From NCBI RefSeq assembly GCF_002407605.1, contig NZ_NXGV01000001.1, positions 2,112,022-2,176,021 on the forward strand: a stretch of 64,000 bases of DNA. The letters run 5' to 3'. Numbering within the stretch: the first letter of the stretch is position 1; each line of letters opens with the position of its first letter. Of this stretch, positions 57,957 to 64,000 are shown one piece after another. Below the pieces are notes generated by a model. That model had not been told where the DNA came from, searched no databases, and saw only the letters and a program-made list of their open reading frames with translations. Source of the stretch: Marinobacter sp. ANT_B65 (GTDB lineage: Bacteria > Pseudomonadota > Gammaproteobacteria > Pseudomonadales > Oleiphilaceae). The position numbers were made by a program, and so were the translations under genes.

Positions 57957-59057
57957 TTAGTGCGACTTCACGGAAACACTTGAAATCGCACCACTCAGGT
58001 TATGCTCCCTTGTCGAAAGCTCTGCACCAACCCGGCGGGCAATGTCACGGTAGCGGCGGGCCACTTCGGAATCAGGTTCGGCCGCAACCGTGGGTTGACC
58101 ACTGTCGGTCTGTTCGCGGATCGTCATATGCAAGGGTAGCTGACCGAGAAGCGTTGTTTCGTACTCATCAGCGATGCGCTCACCACCTCCTTCGCCGAAC
58201 AGATGCTCTTCATGGCCGCAATTGCTGCAGATATGTACGCTCATGTTTTCCACTACACCGAGCACAGGGATATCGACTTTGCGGAACATTTCTATACCTC
58301 GCTTGCCGTCAAGCAACGCTATATCCTGCGGGGTGGTGACAATAACAGCACCGGTGACCGGCACTTTCTGGGCAAGGGTAAGCTGGATATCCCCTGTGCC
58401 TGGCGGCATGTCAACAATGAGATAGTCCAGCTCATCCCACAAGGTCTGCTGCAGGAGCTGCATGACTGCGCCGCTGACCATGGGACCACGCCAGACCATG
58501 GGAGTTTTATCTGTCGTTACGAAGGCCATGGACATAGCCTGAAGGCCGTGGGCCTCCATTGGCAGAAAATACTTCTCTTCCCGCACACCCGGGCGCTTGC
58601 CGTCGGGAACTCCGAGCATCATGCCTATGCTGGGGCCGTAGATATCAGCATCCAGAATGCCGACGCGAGCGCCTTCAGCCTGAAGTGCCAGAGCAAGGTT
58701 GACTGCTGTGGTGGATTTGCCAACACCACCCTTGCCAGAGGCAACAGCTATGATGTTTTTGACGCCGGGAACAGACGGCAGGTCTTTCTGGACTTTATAG
58801 GAATGTACTTTCTGGCCTACATGAACATCCGCAGATGAAACCCCGTCAACATTCTCCAGTGCATTGGCTACCAGCTGTTTCAGTCCACCAGCAATACCTT
58901 TTGACGGGTATGGCAACTCCACCATCAGCGTTACCTTGCCCGCCTCGTCGACTTCCAGCGACTTTACGGCATCCAGGTCATAAAGATCCTTTTCAAGGTA
59001 CGGATCCCGGTATTCTCGAACCGCTGCCTGCAGGGCCTGCTCTGAAATCTGTGTCAT
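57957..59057 (-). CDS. mrp: Iron-sulfur cluster carrier protein Mrp/ApbC
   Basis: P-loop ATPase that carries [4Fe-4S] clusters to target proteins. 366 residues: an N-terminal MIP18-like domain (LEVDEAGKVTLMVELPYPSK), then the deviant Walker A ASGKGGVGKSTTAVNLALAL, DADIYGPSIG, DMPPGTGDIQLTLAQ, and the cluster cysteines in HICSNCGHEEHLFG. ATG 59057 has GGAG eight bases upstream; a frame from 59081 is less likely. It is divergent from metG, a common arrangement. Confidence 0.95.
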   Translation of the reverse strand: MTQISEQALQAAVREYRDPYLEKDLYDLDAVKSLEVDEAGKVTLMVELPYPSKGIAGGLKQLVANALENVDGVSSADVHVGQKVHSYKVQKDLPSVPGVKNIIAVASGKGGVGKSTTAVNLALALQAEGARVGILDADIYGPSIGMMLGVPDGKRPGVREEKYFLPMEAHGLQAMSMAFVTTDKTPMVWRGPMVSGAVMQLLQQTLWDELDYLIVDMPPGTGDIQLTLAQKVPVTGAVIVTTPQDIALLDGKRGIEMFRKVDIPVLGVVENMSVHICSNCGHEEHLFGEGGGERIADEYETTLLGQLPLHMTIREQTDSGQPTVAAEPDSEVARRYRDIARRVGAELSTREHNLSGAISSVSVKSH

Positions 59058-59197
59058 CTGGATCTCCGGAATTAAGGTCATGTTGATTTATCAACATGAA
59101 AACAGGTGTTTCGGGTGAAAATTATCTGCCCGAAAGGTATCATCTGAGCCCGTTTCTGACCATACAACCCTTATCTGATGAAAGGTTCGGACACACC

Positions 59198-61240
59198 ATG
59201 ACGCAAGCGAGTTCAAAGCAACAGCGCGATATTCTGGTTACCAGCGCCCTGCCCTACGCCAACGGCCCCATTCACCTGGGCCATCTGCTGGAATACATTC
59301 AGACGGACATCTGGGTACGCTATCAGAAAATGCGGGGCCAGAATTGCTACTACGTTTGTGCTGATGATGCCCACGGCACCGCCATCATGCTTCGTGCCGA
59401 GCGTGAGGGCATTACACCGGAACGCCTGATTGACCGGATTCGCGAGGAACATCAGACAGATTTCAGTGGATTCCATATCCGCTTTGACAACTACTACACC
59501 ACCCATTCGGAAGAGAATCGCTATTTTTCCGAATATATCTACCGTCAGTTGCAACAGAACGGCCACATTGCCACCCGCAAGATTACCCAGTCCTATGACC
59601 CCGAGAAAAACATGTTTCTCGCGGACCGGTTTATCAAAGGCACCTGCCCCAAGTGTAAAACCGAGGATCAGTACGGCGATAACTGTGAAGCCTGCGGCGC
59701 AACCTATTCGCCTGCAGAGCTTATTAACCCGCGATCTGCAGTCTCCGGTGCCACGCCGATTGAGAAAGAATCAGAACACTACTTCTTCAAACTGCCCGAG
59801 TTTGCCGACTTCCTGGCTAAATGGACCCGCAGTGGAGCTCTCCAGCCCCAGGTTGCCAACAAACTGGATGAATGGCTGGATGCTGGCCTTCAGGAATGGG
59901 ATATCAGCCGCGACGCGCCCTACTTCGGCTTTGAAATTCCGGATGCTCCCGGCAAATACTTCTATGTCTGGCTCGATGCGCCTATCGGTTACCTCGCAAG
60001 TTTTAAAAATTTGTGCAACCGGGAAGATATTGATTTCCAGCACTTCTGGAAAGTCGACTCCACCGCTGAGGTTTATCACTTTATCGGCAAGGACATCATT
60101 AACTTCCACGCCCTGTTCTGGCCTTCAATGCTTTACGATGCCGGTTTCCGCACACCAACAGCGGTCTGGGCTCACGGTTTTGTTACGGTCAATGGCAAGA
60201 AGATGTCCAAATCCCGCGGCACCTTTATCATGGCCCGCACCTATCTGGACCACCTGAACCCCGAGTATCTGCGTTATTACTTCGCTGCCAAGCTCACAGG
60301 TGGCGTGGACGACATGGATCTGAATCTGGAAGATTTTGCCGCCAGGGTAAATTCGGATCTGGTCGGCAAGGTAGTCAACATTGCCAGCCGCAGCGCAGGC
60401 TTCATTACCAAGCGTTTTGACGGAAAGCTTGGCGAAGTGACCGAGCTCGACAAGCTGAAAGAATTTGTAGATGCAGGTAAAGAGCTCGAAGACTTCTACG
60501 AAGCCCGGGAATTTGGCCGGGCCATGCGTCGCATCATGGAACTGGCCGACATTGCTAACCAATACGTTAATGACGAGCAGCCCTGGGTAATAGCGAAGCA
60601 GGAAGGCCAGGATGAAAAACTTCAGGCTATCTGCACCAATGCTCTCAACATGTTCCAGCTGTTAATGACATACCTCGCTCCGGTATTGCCAGATACAGCA
60701 AAGGCAGCAGAAGACTTCCTTAACGTCAGACTGGAATGGAACAACCGTAATGTGCGGCTGGAAAACCACAGTATCAGCAAGTTCAAACCACTGATGAACC
60801 GGGTGGACATGGCTCAGATCGAAAAAATGCTGGATGCCTCCAAAGAGGAAATGCCTGCAGCGATCGGTAAACCGGCCGAGCCCGCCCAATCCGAAAAGAG
60901 CGAAGCGATTGCCGATGAAATCGAATTTGATGATTTCGCGAAAGTCGATCTCCGGGTCGTTAAAATAGTGAAAGCCGAACACGTAGAGGGTGCAGACAAG
61001 CTTCTTCGCCTTACGCTTGATCTGGGGCATGGCGAACGCAACGTGTTTGCTGGTATCAAGTCTGCTTACAATCCGGAAGATCTTGAGGGCCGCCTTACCG
61101 TCATGGTTGCAAACCTCAAACCCCGGAAAATGAAATTCGGTATGTCTGAAGGCATGGTTCTGGCAGCCGGCCCGGGCGGCAAGGATATCTTTATCCTGTC
61201 TCCGGATTCAGGTGCGGTACCCGGCATGCGGATAATGTAA
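59198..61240 (+). CDS. metG: Methionyl-tRNA synthetase
   Basis: 680-residue class I synthetase. HIGH motif as HLGH (26-29), a zinc knuckle [23 protein letters not shown] at about 335-339 in [12 protein letters not shown], and a C-terminal EMAP-type tRNA-binding domain ([20 protein letters not shown]). Length matches the long dimeric form. ATG 59198 fits the family N-terminus; the frame is open for 34 codons upstream without conservation. Confidence 0.97.
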   Translation: MTQASSKQQRDILVTSALPYANGPIHLGHLLEYIQTDIWVRYQKMRGQNCYYVCADDAHGTAIMLRAEREGITPERLIDRIREEHQTDFSGFHIRFDNYYTTHSEENRYFSEYIYRQLQQNGHIATRKITQSYDPEKNMFLADRFIKGTCPKCKTEDQYGDNCEACGATYSPAELINPRSAVSGATPIEKESEHYFFKLPEFADFLAKWTRSGALQPQVANKLDEWLDAGLQEWDISRDAPYFGFEIPDAPGKYFYVWLDAPIGYLASFKNLCNREDIDFQHFWKVDSTAEVYHFIGKDIINFHALFWPSMLYDAGFRTPTAVWAHGFVTVNGKKMSKSRGTFIMARTYLDHLNPEYLRYYFAAKLTGGVDDMDLNLEDFAARVNSDLVGKVVNIASRSAGFITKRFDGKLGEVTELDKLKEFVDAGKELEDFYEAREFGRAMRRIMELADIANQYVNDEQPWVIAKQEGQDEKLQAICTNALNMFQLLMTYLAPVLPDTAKAAEDFLNVRLEWNNRNVRLENHSISKFKPLMNRVDMAQIEKMLDASKEEMPAAIGKPAEPAQSEKSEAIADEIEFDDFAKVDLRVVKIVKAEHVEGADKLLRLTLDLGHGERNVFAGIKSAYNPEDLEGRLTVMVANLKPRKMKFGMSEGMVLAAGPGGKDIFILSPDSGAVPGMRIM

Positions 61241-61276
61241 ACAGAGGTCGAGGCAAAGCGCTCCGATGACGCAACA

Positions 61277-61858
61277 ATGACAGATTATTTACTGATATTG
61301 GTCAGCACCATTCTGGTGAACAACTTCGTGTTGGTTCAGTTTCTCGGCCTGTGCCCCTTTATGGGGGTTTCGGGCAAGCTGGAAACCGCCATGGGCATGT
61401 CGCTTGCCACCACTTTCGTGCTGACGCTGTCGTCGGTGTGCAGTTATCTTGCCTACACTTACCTGCTCGCACCTCTGGATCTAGCGTTTCTGAAAACCAT
61501 CACCTTTATTCTGGTCATCGCCGTGGTAGTTCAGTTCACCGAGATGGTCGTGCGCAAAACCAGCCCTCTGCTCTATCGCGTACTGGGCATTTTCCTGCCT
61601 CTGATTACCACCAACTGCGCCGTGCTTGGCGTGGCACTTCTTAACCTTAATAAAAACAACAACTTCGTTGAATCAGTACTCTACGGCTTTGGCGCTGCTG
61701 CCGGCTTTTCGCTGGTGCTTGTGCTGTTTGCCGCTATGCGCGAACGCATTGCAGTAGCCGATGTACCCGTGTCCTTTCAGGGGGCGGCCATTGGCATGGT
61801 TACCGCAGGGTTGATGTCACTGGCGTTTCTGGGCTTTACCGGCCTGGTCAGCGTTTAA
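61277..61858 (+). CDS. rsxA: Electron transport complex subunit RsxA
   Basis: 193-residue inner-membrane subunit with six helices, part of the Rsx/Rnf complex that couples NADH or ferredoxin oxidation to ion gradients and, in E. coli, keeps SoxR reduced. The typical N-terminus [28 protein letters not shown] and the internal repeat-like [17 protein letters not shown] are seen. First gene of rsxABC here, 36 bases after metG. Confidence 0.95.
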   Translation: MTDYLLILVSTILVNNFVLVQFLGLCPFMGVSGKLETAMGMSLATTFVLTLSSVCSYLAYTYLLAPLDLAFLKTITFILVIAVVVQFTEMVVRKTSPLLYRVLGIFLPLITTNCAVLGVALLNLNKNNNFVESVLYGFGAAAGFSLVLVLFAAMRERIAVADVPVSFQGAAIGMVTAGLMSLAFLGFTGLVSV

Positions 61859-61873
61859 CGGAGACACGTTTTT

Positions 61874-62452
61874 ATGTGGACAGGCATTCTTATTGCCGTT
61901 CTGGTTCTGCTCGGCCTTGCCTTGGTGTTTGGTGGCTTGCTGGGCTTTGCCTCTGAACGGTTCCGGGTTGAAGGCAACCCGCTGGTAGAGCAAATCGATG
62001 CATTGCTGCCACAAACCCAGTGTGGCCAGTGCGGTTTTCCGGGCTGCCGCCCCTACGCTGAATCCATCGCCAATGGCGATGCTATCAACAAGTGCCCTCC
62101 CGGAGGCGAGTCCACCATAAAGGCTCTGGCCGACCTGCTTGACGTAGAGCCTCAGCCACTGGACGCAGAGCACGGTGTCGAACAGGCAAGGCGCGTCGCC
62201 GTTATCCGGGAGGATGAATGCATCGGCTGCACTAAATGCATTCAGGCCTGCCCTGTCGACGCCATTCTGGGTGCTGCAAAGCATATGCACACGGTTATCG
62301 AAAGTGAATGTACAGGCTGTGATCTGTGCGTCGAACCCTGCCCGGTTGACTGTATTGACATGATCACCATTGAACCCGATATACGATCCTGGGTCTGGAC
62401 ACCACCCACTTCCGGGATTATTGCAACTGACCGCCAGGAGGCCAGCGCCTGA
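61874..62452 (+). CDS. rsxB: Electron transport complex subunit RsxB
   Basis: 192-residue iron-sulfur subunit. An N-terminal membrane anchor is followed by a cluster motif [20 protein letters not shown] and two ferredoxin motifs, [16 protein letters not shown] and [16 protein letters not shown]. It passes electrons within the Rsx complex. The stop codon shares one base with the rsxC start (TGATG). Confidence 0.96.
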   Translation: MWTGILIAVLVLLGLALVFGGLLGFASERFRVEGNPLVEQIDALLPQTQCGQCGFPGCRPYAESIANGDAINKCPPGGESTIKALADLLDVEPQPLDAEHGVEQARRVAVIREDECIGCTKCIQACPVDAILGAAKHMHTVIESECTGCDLCVEPCPVDCIDMITIEPDIRSWVWTPPTSGIIATDRQEASA

Positions 62453-64000
62453 TGACTCAGCTTTGGGACTTCAGCGGTGGCGTTCATCCCGCAGAACACA
62501 AACAGCTTTCTACCGGACGGCCTATTCGGACTGCTGGCATTCCCTCCCAACTGGTACTGCCACTTCAGCAGCACATAGGTGAACCTGCAGAGCCTCTGGT
62601 ATCGCTTGGCGACCATGTACTGAAAGGCCAGAAAATCGCCGATGTCAGCCATGGCATGGGCGTTCCGGTCCATGCTCCTACCTCTGGCATTGTTGCAAGT
62701 ATCGGTGACTATCCTGTGCCCCACCCTTCAGGCATGGCGGATAAATGCATCGTTCTGAAGCCCGACGGCAAAGATGAATGGTGCGAGCGTTACCCTCTCA
62801 GTGACTACCGGAAACTGGACCGGAATGAAGTTCTCGGGATCATTCATTCTGCAGGTGTTGCAGGTATGGGCGGAGCGGGTTTTCCTACAGATATCAAGCT
62901 GAAGCCCTCCCGTGATCGCAAGGTCGATACACTGATTCTCAACGGCGCCGAGTGTGAACCCTATATAACCGCCGATGACATGACCATGCGGGAGAGAGCT
63001 GACAAGGTCGTGGACGGGCTCAAAGTCATGGCCTGGATTCTTCGCCCTGAGCGTTGTGTTATTGGCATTGAAGACAACAAACCCGAGGCTGCGGCTGCCC
63101 TGCGCGAAGCTACCCAGGGCACAAAAATCGAAATTGCAGTCATCCCGACAAAATATCCTTCCGGTGGCGAAAAGCAGCTGATCCGTATTCTGACAGGAAT
63201 GGAAGTACCCAGCGGTGGCATTCCTGCAGATATCGGCGTCATGTGCCAGAACGTCGGAACCGCCGTTGCCGTTGCACAAGCCGTGTTTGAGGGAACTCCG
63301 CTGATCAGGCGCGTTGTGACCCTGACCGGTGCGGCGCTGGAAACTCCTGGAAATTTTGATGTATTGCTTGGCACTCCTGTGCAATACCTGCTGGACCAGG
63401 CAGGCCTGCAGCCAGACGATGTCAGCCGGCTGATTCTGGGCGGACCAATGATGGGCTATACGCTCACTACCACAGCAGTGCCGGTTATCAAGACCAGTAA
63501 CTGCATCATTGCCGCTACCGCCAGCGAATTACCTGCACCACCGCCGGAACAGGCCTGCATCCGCTGCGGCCAGTGCGCCGAAGCCTGCCCGATGGAACTA
63601 CTGCCACAACAGCTGTTCTGGTACGCCAAGGCAGAAGAGTTTGAAAAAGCAGAGCATCTGAACCTGTTCGACTGCATTGAATGCGGAGCCTGTTCATACG
63701 TATGCCCAAGCTCTATCCCGCTTGTGCAGTACTACCGCTACGCCAAAGGCGAAATACGCCTGCAGCGTGCAGAGCAGCTCAAAGCGGACCGCGCCAGAGA
63801 ACGTTTTGAAGCCCGCCAGCAAAGGCTGGAACGGGAACAACTGGAGAAAGACCAGCGAAGGAAGGAACGCGCCAAAGCCGCAGCCGAAGCTCAGGCTAAA
63901 AAGAAAGCAGACGCAGAAAAAGCCGCCGCCAATGGCGAAGCTGTAGACGAACGAGGGGCGAGATCTGCTCTGGTAGAGCAGGCTCTGGCACGGAAAAAGG
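62452..64000 (+). CDS. rsxC: Electron transport complex subunit RsxC (partial, 3' end outside window)
   Basis: 516 codons of the NADH-binding subunit. Visible parts: VHAPTSGIVASIGD in the N-terminal barrel domain, the nucleotide-binding AGMGGAGFPTDIKL, NGAECEPYITADD, and two 4Fe-4S motifs, CIRCGQCAEACPMELLP and CIECGACSYVCPSSIPL. Beyond that, a charged Ala/Lys/Glu-rich helical tail begins (KADRARERFEARQQRLERE) and continues out of the window, as in long gammaproteobacterial RsxC. Translation is coupled to rsxB. Confidence 0.95.
   Translation, partial: MTQLWDFSGGVHPAEHKQLSTGRPIRTAGIPSQLVLPLQQHIGEPAEPLVSLGDHVLKGQKIADVSHGMGVPVHAPTSGIVASIGDYPVPHPSGMADKCIVLKPDGKDEWCERYPLSDYRKLDRNEVLGIIHSAGVAGMGGAGFPTDIKLKPSRDRKVDTLILNGAECEPYITADDMTMRERADKVVDGLKVMAWILRPERCVIGIEDNKPEAAAALREATQGTKIEIAVIPTKYPSGGEKQLIRILTGMEVPSGGIPADIGVMCQNVGTAVAVAQAVFEGTPLIRRVVTLTGAALETPGNFDVLLGTPVQYLLDQAGLQPDDVSRLILGGPMMGYTLTTTAVPVIKTSNCIIAATASELPAPPPEQACIRCGQCAEACPMELLPQQLFWYAKAEEFEKAEHLNLFDCIECGACSYVCPSSIPLVQYYRYAKGEIRLQRAEQLKADRARERFEARQQRLEREQLEKDQRRKERAKAAAEAQAKKKADAEKAAANGEAVDERGARSALVEQALARKK

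Overview
The window looks like a chromosomal stretch of a free-living, motile, respiratory gammaproteobacterium. The gene set (imuA-imuB-dnaE2, oadGAB, lptFG, holC-valS, alaS-lysC-csrA, ampDE, purMN, Rsx/Rnf), the moderate-to-high GC and the protein sequences fit a marine Marinobacter-like organism best. The genus is inferred from remembered protein similarity, not from a search. No phage, integrase, transposase, plasmid or CRISPR region is seen.

Layout. 1-2.2 kb: a ZIP metal transporter (cut by the window edge), a YghU-type glutathione transferase, a DUF2897 peptide and pterin dehydratase. 2.3-7.6 kb: the SOS mutagenesis cassette imuA-imuB-dnaE2 behind a near-perfect LexA box. 7.8-12.8 kb: the sodium-pumping oxaloacetate decarboxylase oadGAB and the RNA helicase dbpA. 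12.9-16.4 kb: a DUF2058 protein, a chemoreceptor with a FliA-type promoter, and a lone pxpA. 16.5-18.2 kb: a thiol redox pair (Lgt-like/TlpA fusion plus a DsbG-like protein). 18.4-21.3 kb: a TRAP transporter. 21.5-26.6 kb: a ttrBCA-type molybdoenzyme operon (tetrathionate reductase-like) with a perfect FNR/Anr box. 26.6-27.6 kb: a tRNA-Ser/tRNA-Arg/tRNA-Arg cluster followed by tandem 192-bp repeats. 27.7-32.1 kb: csrA, lysC, alaS. 32.2-41.7 kb: an RDD membrane protein, lptG/lptF, and the run pepA-holC-valS-panE-cobalamin adenosyltransferase. 41.9-48 kb: a second chemoreceptor with a FliA-type promoter, ampE/ampD and a DUF1631 protein. 48.2-57.7 kb: nadC, a YqcC-like protein, a ParA-like ATPase, hda, DUF2066, purM-purN, DUF3108, avtA, yjaG-like, dcd. 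58-64 kb: mrp, metG and the start of the Rsx operon (rsxA, rsxB, rsxC cut by the window end).

Most of this is core genome. The less ordinary material is non-coding. First, three copies of a structured intergenic repeat (7.7, 41.8 and 57.9 kb) have long self-complementary arms that differ completely between copies, around a shared core. Second, the tRNA-Arg locus is followed by two identical 192-bp units, each ending in the last 19 bp of the tRNA gene. A diverged relative lies between the two tRNA-Arg genes, and its hairpins keep pairing through compensatory changes on the transcribed strand. This resembles the rtT/tyrT arrangement of E. coli and is the best candidate here for an undescribed RNA element. 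A degraded gene, probably a CDP-alcohol phosphatidyltransferase, lies between DUF2066 and hda.
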